Of a stretch of 64,000 nucleotides of DNA, positions 24,635 to 33,072 are shown in pieces (within the stretch, counting starts at the first letter, position 1; each line of letters starts with the position of its first letter). The notes under the pieces are model-generated. The model ran no database searches, was not told the DNA's origin, and worked only from the letters and a program-made list of their open reading frames with translations. The stretch spans positions 744,001 through 808,000 of the forward strand of contig CAVOVI010000004.1 in NCBI GenBank assembly GCA_963699825.1, written 5' to 3'. Origin of the DNA: SPDF01 sp963699825 (GTDB taxonomy: Bacteria > Gemmatimonadota > Gemmatimonadetes > Gemmatimonadales > GWC2-71-9). A program made the translations under genes and the position numbers.

Positions 24635-26761
24635 CTAGAACCAGCGCCCGATTCGCACGTAGACATTGTCGGTGCCGGTGGTGGTAATACCGTAGGCGGC
24701 CTGCACGTCGCCGATCGGTGTCTCCACGGCAATCCCCGCGCGAGCCCCGCCCAGCCAATCGGTGTCGGTGAACAAGTCGCCGCCGGTCGCACTCCGCCCC
24801 ACCGCCGCCAGGACCTCCCACCGCAGCGAGCCCCGGATCGGGTGCGACAGCTCGAGTCCGCCGAAGAGTTCCCGGTCCCCTCGAAGTTCCTCGACCGACA
24901 ACCCCGGAAACCCGGCCGTGCCCCCGAGGGGGAACTGATCCTGCAACGGCAAGTCGGCACCCCAGCCGAGGCGGGCGATCGGTGTCAGCGACAACTTCCC
25001 GAAGGTGAACGTGTACGAGGTCGCAAGCGAGCCGAGCTGATACGATTCCGACCAGACCAGCGACGCGTCCGTCTTCCACGCGCCATGGGGCCGCCGACCG
25101 AAGAGCCGCACCCCGGCGCTCATGCCGTCGGTGGTCGAGTCGTCACTCCCCAGCGGAACCTCGCCGCCGTTCCAGTTCCGCCCGTCGAATCCGACCCCGA
25201 GCACCCAGCCAGCCGAGAATCCCTGTTCGACGCCGGCGAAGACCACGCCCTGCTGGGTGTCGGTCTGTCCGGCGTCGATGCCGTCGTCCGTGTAGAAGTT
25301 GATCGCCTGGTTCTGCAGGTGAACCGTCACCGTCGGAGCCAGCCAGGTGCGGCCGGCGCCGAAGTACCGACGCAGGCCGAGGGTGATGTCGTTGGTGAGC
25401 GTGCCGACGCCGAGCATCGCGCTCAGTTCGAGCGGATTGCCGGTGAATCGTCGATTGAGGTACATCATGCCGGCCCTGGCACCGAGGTCGCGGTCATACG
25501 CCACCGTCACCCCCGCGAGCTTGGACGGTGCCGGAACCACAGTGGCGTGAAACGCCACCCGATCGCGGGATGCGGGCACGGGATGAAGCCACACCTCCGT
25601 ATACGCCCCCATTCCGCTGACCGCGTTGACTTGCCGCGCGAGGAGCGCCTCATCGATCGGGGACCCGGGATAGAGTCCGAGGTAGCGCTGGAGCAGGGCG
25701 GCGTCGGCCGGCGCGCCACCGGTCAGGGTGAAGCTGGCCACCCGCGCCGGTACGACACCTGACGGTGCCGGTCCCAATGGGAGGCACACGGCGGCGGCAA
25801 GCGCCGAGTCGGCGGCCAGGCGTCCCCGGCGCCAGATCGAGTCCATCGTGGCCGGGGCGAAATCCAGGTTCTTGAACTGCTCCAAGTGGGTGCGAATGTA
25901 GACGTCGTCCGGCCCGAGGGAGTCGGGGGGCTGGACGAAGAGAAAATTGGCGAGCTGATCGGCGACCGCGAGCGGCCCCGCCTGAAGTTCTTCGTCGGTC
26001 AGGAGTCTGGAGGAGACGTCGGAGACGATGACGCGGGTGACGCCCGGCAGCCCGCGCGCGATCGTCACCGGCACATTGGCGGAGAGCCCGCCGTCGACGA
26101 GCAGTCGGCCATCGATCTGCTCCGGCGGAAAGACCAGCGGTACCGACATGCTCGCCCGAACCGCCTGGGCGAGATCGCCGGAGGAGAGCACGACGGTGTC
26201 CCGCGTGACGAGGTCAGTGGCCACCGCCCGAAACGGAATCGGCAATCGGTCGAAGTCGCCCTGGGCCAGGAGATTGGGCCGCAACAGGAGCGCCGAGATC
26301 AGCGAATTGGCGTCGGCCTCGTCGACGGTCGGGTTCTGAAGCGCAAAACCCTTCTTGCCGACCGCCCAGGTCAGCAGTGGTGAGAACGGCGCCCAGGCGT
26401 GCGGACCCGGGGGAGCGGAAGAACCGAACAGGGCGGTCGGACTGTACAGGGTCGCGAGGGAGTCGGCCTGCCGCGACGATGCGCCACCGGCATAAAGCGC
26501 TCCCACGATCGCGCCCATGCTGGTGCCGACGACGTAGTCGGGGCGCACGCCGAGGCTGTCGAGCGCCGCGATGACCCCGAGGTGGGCGACGCCCTTTGCA
26601 CCGCCACCGGAGAGGACGAGCGCCGTCCGTCCGGTGGAGCAGGCGGGCGCCTGCGCGGTCAGCGGAGCAGCGCCGGTGGCCAGGGCGACGAAGGTTGCGA
26701 CAGCCCACCCCTTGCGCCGCGGGAAGGGAGTCCGCAATACTTGCCGCAGGACTCGCCGCAC
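24635..26761 (-). CDS. Patatin-like phospholipase with POTRA and outer-membrane barrel
   Basis: About 708 residues. A signal peptide (WAVATFVALATGAAPLTAQA) is followed by a patatin domain: oxyanion glycines in LVLSGGGAKGVAHLGVI, nucleophile elbow GTSMGAIVGAL and catalytic Asp in LLVDGGLSANVPV. A POTRA-like segment follows (~residues 340-410) and then a BamA/FhaC-type beta-barrel to the C-terminus (ending DNVYVRIGRWF, with terminal Phe). This is the type Vd (PlpD-like) autotransporter layout: the lipase is likely moved through its own barrel. Start is GTG 26761, chosen because upstream lies the divergent ferredoxin; TTG 26737 is an alternative. Confidence 0.85.
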   Translation of the reverse strand: MRRVLRQVLRTPFPRRKGWAVATFVALATGAAPLTAQAPACSTGRTALVLSGGGAKGVAHLGVIAALDSLGVRPDYVVGTSMGAIVGALYAGGASSRQADSLATLYSPTALFGSSAPPGPHAWAPFSPLLTWAVGKKGFALQNPTVDEADANSLISALLLRPNLLAQGDFDRLPIPFRAVATDLVTRDTVVLSSGDLAQAVRASMSVPLVFPPEQIDGRLLVDGGLSANVPVTIARGLPGVTRVIVSDVSSRLLTDEELQAGPLAVADQLANFLFVQPPDSLGPDDVYIRTHLEQFKNLDFAPATMDSIWRRGRLAADSALAAAVCLPLGPAPSGVVPARVASFTLTGGAPADAALLQRYLGLYPGSPIDEALLARQVNAVSGMGAYTEVWLHPVPASRDRVAFHATVVPAPSKLAGVTVAYDRDLGARAGMMYLNRRFTGNPLELSAMLGVGTLTNDITLGLRRYFGAGRTWLAPTVTVHLQNQAINFYTDDGIDAGQTDTQQGVVFAGVEQGFSAGWVLGVGFDGRNWNGGEVPLGSDDSTTDGMSAGVRLFGRRPHGAWKTDASLVWSESYQLGSLATSYTFTFGKLSLTPIARLGWGADLPLQDQFPLGGTAGFPGLSVEELRGDRELFGGLELSHPIRGSLRWEVLAAVGRSATGGDLFTDTDWLGGARAGIAVETPIGDVQAAYGITTTGTDNVYVRIGRWF

Positions 26762-26804
26762 CCCCTGTGCGGCGGACCATCTTCCCGAGGGAGCGGCTGG
26801 CACG

Positions 26805-27068
26805 ATGACGTACGTGATCACGGAACCCTGCATTGGTGTCAAGGATCGGGCGTGTGTTGACGTCTGCCCGGTGGACTGCATTTACGAAGGCGAAGACCAA
26901 CTCTACATCAACGCGGACGAGTGCATCGATTGCGGCGCCTGCGAACCGGAATGTCCGGTGACCGCGATCTTCCCGGAAGAAGATGTTCCGCCGCAATACA
27001 CTGAGTTCATCGAGAAGAACAAAGTGGTCTTTGAAGGCGACAATCCCCCGGGCCGACCGGACCGGTAG
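26805..27068 (+). CDS. 7Fe ferredoxin ([3Fe-4S][4Fe-4S])
   Basis: An 87-residue ferredoxin: ITEPCIGVKDRACVDVCPVD followed by ADECIDCGACEPECPVTAIF. The first motif Cys-x7-Cys-x3-Cys-Pro and the second CxxCxxCxxxCP are those of bacterial seven-iron ferredoxins of the Thermus/Mycobacterium FdxA type. ATG 26805 lies 44 bases from the divergent patatin gene. A strong terminator follows, so it is monocistronic. Confidence 0.95.
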   Translation: MTYVITEPCIGVKDRACVDVCPVDCIYEGEDQLYINADECIDCGACEPECPVTAIFPEEDVPPQYTEFIEKNKVVFEGDNPPGRPDR

Positions 27069-27090
27069 CCCAACCGCCCGACGAACGACG

Positions 27091-27124
27091 CGGCGCCGCC
27101 CACAGGGTGGCGCCGTTTCTCTTT
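27091..27124 (+). terminator. Rho-independent terminator of the 7Fe ferredoxin gene
   Basis: CGGCGCCGCCC, loop ACA, GGGTGGCGCCG: an 11-bp stem with one G-T pair, followed by TTTCTCTTT. Well placed 22 bases after the stop. Confidence 0.85.
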
Positions 27125-27355
27125 GGGGGCTCGCCTCAAAGAGTCACCCGGCGAGTGACGGTCGGCAAGTGGTGACGAAGGTGAGGTGGTCCGATGGATT
27201 CGTGGGGTATAGACGCGAGGCGGCCCCGGAACCGTACTGCTTGGCCGCGGTCCCGGAGCCGAAGGTAGGAAGGATTACAGAGACGTCGGAGGCCGGCGTG
27301 ATACCAACCGAACCAGCGCCTCAATAGATAAGACACCTGAGAGGGTCAAAAGGTT
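27125..27355. other. Unassigned intergenic stretch
   Basis: About 230 bases between the ferredoxin terminator and the end of the convergent gene. A 66-codon minus frame (27136-27336) exists but has no recognisable domain or ribosome site, and I see no RNA-gene signature. Left unassigned. Confidence 0.4.
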
Positions 27356-28579
27356 TCACCCCGGCGATTGGGGCCCTTCCCCCAGCCGGACCAGCAGGGT
27401 CTGCAGATGCTGGTTGAAGGCCTCCGGCTGCTCGAGCGGCGCCAGGTGCCCCGCCTCCGGAACGACCGCCAGCCTGGCTCCGGGGATCGCCTTGGCCATC
27501 GCCTCGGCCGCTGCCGGGGGTGTGATCGTATCCTCGGCTCCGACGACCACCAGGGTGGGCAGGCCTTCCAGTGCCGGAAGCAGTTCCGTTGAATCGGGGC
27601 GGTCGCGCATGGCGGCGAGGGCCCCGACAATGCCGGGCACCGGCGTCGCCGCCATCATGGCCCTGACCGACTCGCGCAGCGATTCGGGAGCGCCTTTCGC
27701 CAGCATCCTCGGGAGCATCTGGTCGGCAATCAGCGGAGCGCCTCCGTCGCGCGCATCGGCCATGGCCGTCTCCCGGGCGCGCCGCCCCTCTGCGCTATCG
27801 GCCTGGGCACGCGTGTCCACGAGCGCCAGCGCGCGAACCCGGGGCCGGTGACGGCGGAGGAACTCGAAGGCGACGTACCCTCCCATCGACAACCCGACGA
27901 GCACCACATCGTCGACCCCGACGGCGTCGAGCAGTGCGGCCAGGTCGTCCGCATAGGTGGCCATGCTGTAGCCGAGATCGGGGGCGTCGGATCGCCCCAT
28001 CCCGCGGAGATCGGGGATCAGCGTGCGCCAGCCGGGAAAGGCACCGGCCTGGTGTCTCCAGAGGGTGCCATCGAGCGGGTACCCGTGGACGAAGAGCAGC
28101 GCGGGACCGCTTCCACGATCATCGAGCGCCAATTCCACACCATGCACGGACACCAGCCGCTGCGAAGCGGAGGCGGACGGGAGCGCTGGAATGAGGAAGT
28201 CCTTCACGGCGGGCGGGATGGTGACTGGGGTGTCATCGCGGCTGATGCAGACGAAGACCGATTCGGCGGTGGCGATCAGTACGTCGTCCGATTCACGGCG
28301 CGCCACCTGACGCATGGTGAAACTGGTCCGGCCGAGCCGAATGACGGTGAGCTGGAAGCGGAGTGACTGCCCGGGGTAGGCGGGGGCATGATACTCGATG
28401 ACCGCGCGGCGGACGGCCGGCCAGACACCCTCGCGCTCGAAGAGATCAATCCCCGGCCCATCGGCGAGCATCTGCCAGCGTGCCCGTTCGAAATAGGCCA
28501 GGAACGATGCCTGGTTGAGATGTCCATACGCATCACAGTCGCCGGGATAGACCGTGAAGACGACAGGCGCCCCAGTCAT
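27356..28579 (-). CDS. Fusion of hotdog acyl-CoA thioesterase and alpha/beta hydrolase
   Basis: A 407-residue protein with two separate enzymes. Residues 1-140 are a YbgC/4HBT-type hotdog domain: VYPGDCDAYGHLNQASFLAY has the catalytic Asp and GHxN motif. Residues 150-400 are an alpha/beta hydrolase: LFVHGYPLDG (oxyanion), nucleophile elbow GLSMGGYVAF, acid in VVVGAEDTITP and catalytic His in EAGHLAPLEQP. Both catalytic sets look complete. The pair would suit sequential cleavage of an acyl-CoA or lactone/ester substrate. Single-gene unit, transcribed toward the ferredoxin terminator region. Confidence 0.85.
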   Translation of the reverse strand: MTGAPVVFTVYPGDCDAYGHLNQASFLAYFERARWQMLADGPGIDLFEREGVWPAVRRAVIEYHAPAYPGQSLRFQLTVIRLGRTSFTMRQVARRESDDVLIATAESVFVCISRDDTPVTIPPAVKDFLIPALPSASASQRLVSVHGVELALDDRGSGPALLFVHGYPLDGTLWRHQAGAFPGWRTLIPDLRGMGRSDAPDLGYSMATYADDLAALLDAVGVDDVVLVGLSMGGYVAFEFLRRHRPRVRALALVDTRAQADSAEGRRARETAMADARDGGAPLIADQMLPRMLAKGAPESLRESVRAMMAATPVPGIVGALAAMRDRPDSTELLPALEGLPTLVVVGAEDTITPPAAAEAMAKAIPGARLAVVPEAGHLAPLEQPEAFNQHLQTLLVRLGEGPQSPG

Positions 28580-28647
28580 CAGCTATTCTCCCTCGCAGCG
28601 ATCGTCTCGTCCAGCCGAGCCACTTGCACCCCAACCGGGAGTCGCCG

Positions 28648-28818
28648 ATGCCCCCGACCACCGATTACATCCGCCACGCCGCGCGGCTCGCCCGCAAGAT
28701 CCAACTTGATGCCGCCCTCGGCGGCACGCCAACGCCAGATGTCGAGTTTTACAAGACCCTGGCGAAGGCGTTCGAGGAGATCGCCGCCGGCCTGGAACTG
28801 GTCGCCAAGCGAGACTGA
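28648..28818 (+). CDS. Small protein of unknown function (56 aa)
   Basis: MPPTTDYIRHAARLARKIQL continues to KAFEEIAAGLELVAKRD: a charged, helical peptide with no membrane segment and no known domain. A GGGAG six bases before ATG 28648 supports translation, and the composition looks coding. Its stop falls one base before the end of the convergent propeller gene. I do not recognise the family. Confidence 0.5.
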   Translation: MPPTTDYIRHAARLARKIQLDAALGGTPTPDVEFYKTLAKAFEEIAAGLELVAKRD

Positions 28819-28819
28819 C

Positions 28820-30088
28820 TCAGTTGGCGGTGCCCCGCGTCAGCGGGTAGCTCCGGACGCGCTCCTGCCCATGCACCTGGCGGTACATGCCGAGCAGGTG
28901 GTCCACGCCGATTTCGTCGACACGGAAACCCTCGGGCGTTGTGACCGTACCGAGCCAGGTGCCGTCCGGCGCGAAAACCGTCCAGCTGGTGGCAGCAGCC
29001 GGCGGAGTGAGCGGCGCCGAGAGCCACAGGGCGCCGGTCTCGTCCACAATCATCCGCCCGAATGCGGGCTTCATGGCCGGGAAGGGCGCCTTTTCCAGCG
29101 CTTCGATGAGGCTGTTGGGAAGCGGCGTATTGAGCGTCTGGGCCCCGGCCTTGAGTCGCGTGATGGCCGCCGCGGTGTACTCCTTGGCCACTTCGGGTGT
29201 CACGCGCTCCCGCTCGATCGGCGCACGGAGGAGACCCACCGGTGCACCGTCGGGCCCGACCGAGGCGACCTCGAAGGTCGTTCCGGTCCCGATGAGCATC
29301 GTGTCGGCGCGCAGCGCGGCCGCGGTAACCAAACCAAACGGCAGGGGAAACGGGGAGGGCGGGCCCTCGGCCCGAACCTGAACGCCGAAAGCCTCGCTCT
29401 GCGGATACAGCCCGAGGGATGCGCTGGGCAGGCCATCGAGCCCGAACCGGAGATAGTTGGCAGAGTCGCGAACGACTTGGCCCACCTTGCCGGGGAACGG
29501 GTTGAGGGAAGTCGTGAGCCGGAAGAGCACGGAGCCGTCCGTGAACGTAGCGAGCGGTTCGGCCAGGGCCTCCGGATCGGCGGGGAGGAGCGGCGCGACG
29601 CGGACGAAGTTGCCCTTGCCGTCGAAAATCGTGAGGCGGCGCGCCACGAAGTCATACGCCACCAGGGTGTCGGCCATCCCGCGGCCGATCCAGCCGAGTG
29701 CGTGGAACTGCCCCGGCTCCGGCCCTCTCCCGCCGATCGTCATCAGCAACTTCCCCGTTGCGTCGAAGTAGCGGATGTTCTGCTGGGAGCCATCGACCAC
29801 CGCGATGCGGCCATCGCTCAATCGCAGGACGGGAGCCACTCCGACAAACGGCTGTTCCGGCTCACCGAGATCGAGCGTCGGTTCATTCCCCACGGTCCAC
29901 AGCTGCGCGGTTCCCCACGACGGCGCGGTGTCACTGACGATGCGCAAGCCCGCGGAGTCGGCGACCAGCGGACCGGTGTCGACGGTGTTGACGTTCGCCG
30001 GCTTGTCGCTGCAGGCGGCCGCCACGGTCAACGCGGCGACGAACCAGGGAAGGGAGCGGAGGGGCCGGGTGGGGAACAGTCGGGACAT
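28820..30088 (-). CDS. 6-bladed beta-propeller lipoprotein
   Basis: About 422 residues. A lipoprotein signal ends at a lipobox (FVAALTVAAACSD, Cys about residue 26). Then come propeller repeats of the NHL/6-bladed type: VLRLSDGRIAVVDGSQQNIR, FDATGKLLMTIGGRGPEPGQ, and the closing blades LWLSAPLTPP and VFAPDGTWLGTV. Such lipoproteins are abundant in Gemmatimonadota; the function is unknown but probably periplasmic binding. Start is ATG 30088; 30106 is an alternative. Confidence 0.75.
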   Translation of the reverse strand: MSRLFPTRPLRSLPWFVAALTVAAACSDKPANVNTVDTGPLVADSAGLRIVSDTAPSWGTAQLWTVGNEPTLDLGEPEQPFVGVAPVLRLSDGRIAVVDGSQQNIRYFDATGKLLMTIGGRGPEPGQFHALGWIGRGMADTLVAYDFVARRLTIFDGKGNFVRVAPLLPADPEALAEPLATFTDGSVLFRLTTSLNPFPGKVGQVVRDSANYLRFGLDGLPSASLGLYPQSEAFGVQVRAEGPPSPFPLPFGLVTAAALRADTMLIGTGTTFEVASVGPDGAPVGLLRAPIERERVTPEVAKEYTAAAITRLKAGAQTLNTPLPNSLIEALEKAPFPAMKPAFGRMIVDETGALWLSAPLTPPAAATSWTVFAPDGTWLGTVTTPEGFRVDEIGVDHLLGMYRQVHGQERVRSYPLTRGTAN

Positions 30089-30275
30089 CGTGACTCCGAA
30101 GTGCACTCGTTAGGGATGGAACGGGGGACTCGACAGCGCAGGAATCTAGACGGGGCGGGAGGATAAGTCAGGCCTAGACAGAGGCCAGTGTCGCGATAGT
30201 TACAACTAACTGTCGTAATACAGTATCGAAAATCGCCACAGTTGCGACTGCAGGTCGGTGTCGGCACTATTCGGG

Positions 30276-31478
30276 ATGCCTCCCGCCTCCAACGCCACGC
30301 CACGCCCCGGCTCCCCCGAGTCGGCCCTCGATGTCGAGGTCATCGCTGACCAGGAGTCGTTTGACCGCCTCCTGGACTCTCTCGCCACCGAGCCCCTGCT
30401 CGCCGTGGACACGGAGGCCGCCAGCTTCCACCGGTACGAGGATCGGGTCTACCTGCTCCAGATTTCGTCGCGTGACCGCACCGCGGTCGTGGATCCCCTC
30501 GCCGTGGAACGGTTCGACCGGTTCGCCGCGATCCTCGCCGACCCGCAGATCGAAGTCATCTTCCACGATGCCGACTACGACCTGCGACTGCTCGAACGTC
30601 AGTACGGGATTCGCGCCGCTCGCCTCTTCGACACGAGGATCGCGGCCCAGTTCCTCAATGAACCGGGCATCGGCCTCGCCGCGCTGCTCCAGAAGTATTT
30701 CGGCGTCACCCTCAACAAGAAATACCAGCGCGCGGACTGGTCGTCACGTCCCCTGTCCGACGAGATGCTGGCGTACGCGGCCACCGACACGCACTACCTC
30801 GCCAAACTGCGCGACGAACTCCGAGGGCAGCTGGACGCCCTGGGACGGCTCTCCTGGGTGGAGGAGGAGTTCGCGTTGCTCGAGGGGGTGGCCTGGGCGG
30901 CGGTGGAGCCCGGCGAGTCCTCCTACCTGCGGCTCAAGGGCGCCAAGGCGCTGAAGGGGCGGCAACTGGCGTTGCTCCGGGCCCTCTACGACTGGCGCGA
31001 GGGCACCGCACGCCGCCTCGACCGCGCTTCCTTCCGGATTCTGAACAACGAGCCCCTCTTCACGATGGCGCGGCAGCCGCCTCGCACGCTGGAAGAGCTG
31101 CAGCGGGTGAAAGGGGTCGGCCCGGAGACCATTGCACGGCGCGGCGCCGAGATTCTCGACGCCATCGAGCAGGCAATGGCGATCTCCGAGCGCGACCTCC
31201 CCCGACTGCCCCGCCCAGCGCGCCGGGCTCCGGACCCCGCGGCCGACGCTCGCCTCGATCGACTGAAGGCCGCCCGCAACCTGATCGCGAAACGGCTCGA
31301 CCTGGCGCCGGGAGTGGCCTGTCCCAACGGGACGCTGGAGGAGATTGCGCGGCAGGCGCCGACGACGCTCGATGCGCTCGAGGCGATTCCATCGATGCGT
31401 CGCTGGCAGCGGGAGGAATTCGGGAAGGAACTGCTGGCCGCCGTGCCGGAGCCGCCCGAGGCTCCGGCCGGTGGCTGA
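30276..31478 (+). CDS. rnd: RNase D-like 3'-5' exoribonuclease with HRDC domain
   Basis: About 400 residues. The DEDD exonuclease motifs are all visible: Exo I LLAVDTEAASFHRYEDRVYL (DxE), Exo II VIFHDADYDLRLL (Asp) and Exo III MLAYAATDTHYLAKL (Tyr...Asp). An HRDC domain (~220-290) follows with LKGRQLALLRALYDWREGTA and VKGVGPETIARRGAEIL. Family role: trimming of tRNA and stable RNA 3' ends. Start ATG 30276; GTG 30258 with a nearby AGG is an alternative. Confidence 0.88.
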   Translation: MPPASNATPRPGSPESALDVEVIADQESFDRLLDSLATEPLLAVDTEAASFHRYEDRVYLLQISSRDRTAVVDPLAVERFDRFAAILADPQIEVIFHDADYDLRLLERQYGIRAARLFDTRIAAQFLNEPGIGLAALLQKYFGVTLNKKYQRADWSSRPLSDEMLAYAATDTHYLAKLRDELRGQLDALGRLSWVEEEFALLEGVAWAAVEPGESSYLRLKGAKALKGRQLALLRALYDWREGTARRLDRASFRILNNEPLFTMARQPPRTLEELQRVKGVGPETIARRGAEILDAIEQAMAISERDLPRLPRPARRAPDPAADARLDRLKAARNLIAKRLDLAPGVACPNGTLEEIARQAPTTLDALEAIPSMRRWQREEFGKELLAAVPEPPEAPAGG

Positions 31479-31481
31479 CGA

Positions 31482-31778
31482 CTAGCCGAGGAAGGCCCGC
31501 ACCCGGGGATCCATCCGGTCGGGCGTCCAGTACGGCTCCCACACCAGCTCCACCTCGACGCTGTTTACGCCCTCGAGGTCGGCCACCACCGACTCGACGT
31601 CGCCCATGATCTCCGGCCCCGAGGGGCAGCCCGGGGAGGTCAGGCTCATCGTGATGTGCACATCACCCGCTTCCGACAGGGTGACGTCGTAGATCAGCCC
31701 GATGTCCACGACGTTGAGCCCCAGCTCGGGATCCTTCACGCCTTTCAGCGCCTTCCGTACCAGTTCGACGGTCAGCAT
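31482..31778 (-). CDS. MIP18/DUF59-family metal-sulfur cluster assembly factor (SufT/PaaD-like)
   Basis: A 98-residue MIP18-family protein. VKDPELGLNVVDIGLIYDV is the hallmark DPE...DLGLIY block and TMSLTSPGCPSGPEIMGDV carries the conserved Thr/Ser-x-Cys-Pro cysteine; EPYWTPDRM ends it. Such proteins help mature Fe-S enzymes (SufT, PaaD) and complement the SUF genes 8 kb away. A purine-rich GGAGGTGG precedes the ATG at 31778. Confidence 0.9.
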   Translation of the reverse strand: MLTVELVRKALKGVKDPELGLNVVDIGLIYDVTLSEAGDVHITMSLTSPGCPSGPEIMGDVESVVADLEGVNSVEVELVWEPYWTPDRMDPRVRAFLG

Positions 31779-31823
31779 GGTCCACCTCCTTCACGGCAAC
31801 CTATCGCGTGCGCCCTCGGCGCG

Positions 31824-32198
31824 TCAACGCAACTCGCACCCGTCACCACCCGATCCGAGATCGTGGCGGTGCCGCGCGACCCAGCGATAGACAGCATCGG
31901 CGACCCCCGTCACTCCCGGTATCCTGGCCAGCCACCCCAGCACACGCCCGCCGCGCAGCCAGGGGAGGAGGGCGATCACCCCCCGGGCACCCCGCTCGAC
32001 CCGTCCATCCGGGAGGACGACATGGAGGGCCGCGTCGAGGTCGGCGTCTGACAGCGTGGGAAGGCCCGCGATGGTGTGGCGCTCCTGGCTCGGAACCTGG
32101 TGAAGGCGATCGTGTCCGTCCCAGCGTGCCAGTCGGCGGGACCAGTCGCGGCAGAAACCGCAGCGGCCGTCGTAGAGAACCAGCGGGCGATCGGACAC
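31824..32198 (-). CDS. DCC-family thiol-disulfide oxidoreductase (DUF393)
   Basis: A 124-residue protein starting MSDRPLVLYDGRCGFCRDWS: the DxxCxxC motif that names the DCC family, with a thioredoxin-like fold predicted. VVLPDGRVERGARGVIALL is the other conserved block. Physiological partner unknown. It is 8 bases from the matrixin gene upstream, so the two are probably co-transcribed. Confidence 0.88.
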   Translation of the reverse strand: MSDRPLVLYDGRCGFCRDWSRRLARWDGHDRLHQVPSQERHTIAGLPTLSDADLDAALHVVLPDGRVERGARGVIALLPWLRGGRVLGWLARIPGVTGVADAVYRWVARHRHDLGSGGDGCELR

Positions 32199-32205
32199 CG
32201 GGCCG

Positions 32206-32943
32206 CTACCGCGGCCGGAGAGCTCGGAGTGAGCCGGGGGGCAGGGAGTAGAGCAGCCGGACGGTGGCGCGGTCGCGTGTGGATGGCTCCGTCACCCGTG
32301 TGATGGGGTACATCACGTCGCTGCTGTCGGCGGAGTGGGGCAACCCGACGGAATGTCCGAGTTCGTGGACCGCCGCGCCGAGCAGCGCTTCATCGGTGAA
32401 GAGCGAGTCACCGCCGTTGCGGGTCGCGAGCGACACGTAGGCGCGCACCACCGGCCCCGCGTTCGACCAGCGCAAGTCGGTCACGCCGGCCTGGTTGCCG
32501 TGGTCGAAGCTCTCCCGCCACTGCACCACGATGTCCGCATCGGCGCTGTCGCCGGTAAACGAGAACCAGAGACCGACGTCCGCCGCCTGCCAGCGCGAGG
32601 TTGCCTCCCGGACGTAGTCCGCCATCCGCACCCCGTAGTCGGGGGTACCTCCCTCGAGAATGGCCACCCGAAAGGGGCGGCCGCCGCGATCGGGCCAGCG
32701 CCGGACCAGGGAGTCGGTGCTCGACAGCATGGAATCGAGGTATGTTTGTCCGGCATCGCGAGCCAGAAGTGACAGGGCCGCGAAGCGCGCGCTGTCAGGC
32801 GCGGTGACCGGCGCCGAATCGACGTCGGGGGCGTTTGCCGCCGCCAGCGTCTGTTGCGCACGCGCGAATCGATACCGCCGGGCGGTGCCGACGAAGAGCA
32901 GGACGACGAGCGCCGTGAGGAGCAGGGTCAGGATTCGTTGCAT
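32206..32943 (-). CDS. Matrixin-like zinc metalloprotease, membrane-anchored or secreted
   Basis: A 245-residue metzincin. The N-terminal hydrophobic stretch (MQRILTLLLTALVVLLFVGT) is a signal anchor. The zinc site HELGHSVGLPH gives HExxHxxGxxH, and the Met-turn is SSDVMYPI. The propeptide-like linker is Ala/Pro-rich. Relatives are peptidases of the M10 group; the target is unknown. Its expression probably includes the DCC oxidoreductase gene. Confidence 0.88.
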   Translation of the reverse strand: MQRILTLLLTALVVLLFVGTARRYRFARAQQTLAAANAPDVDSAPVTAPDSARFAALSLLARDAGQTYLDSMLSSTDSLVRRWPDRGGRPFRVAILEGGTPDYGVRMADYVREATSRWQAADVGLWFSFTGDSADADIVVQWRESFDHGNQAGVTDLRWSNAGPVVRAYVSLATRNGGDSLFTDEALLGAAVHELGHSVGLPHSADSSDVMYPITRVTEPSTRDRATVRLLYSLPPGSLRALRPR

Positions 32944-33072
32944 GAGCGACGTAAATATGGGTTGGATGGCGGAACCGCCGCTACATCGGGTAGCGGACGA
33001 GACACCCGTCCCCTAACATTGGCTGGTTCCGGCTCCCCTCGCCGACCCTGCCGACCAGGAGAAGACCACGCA

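Noticed and set aside
27136..27336. 66-codon minus frame between the ferredoxin and the fusion protein
   Set aside because: No ribosome site, no domain, arginine-rich low-complexity sequence.
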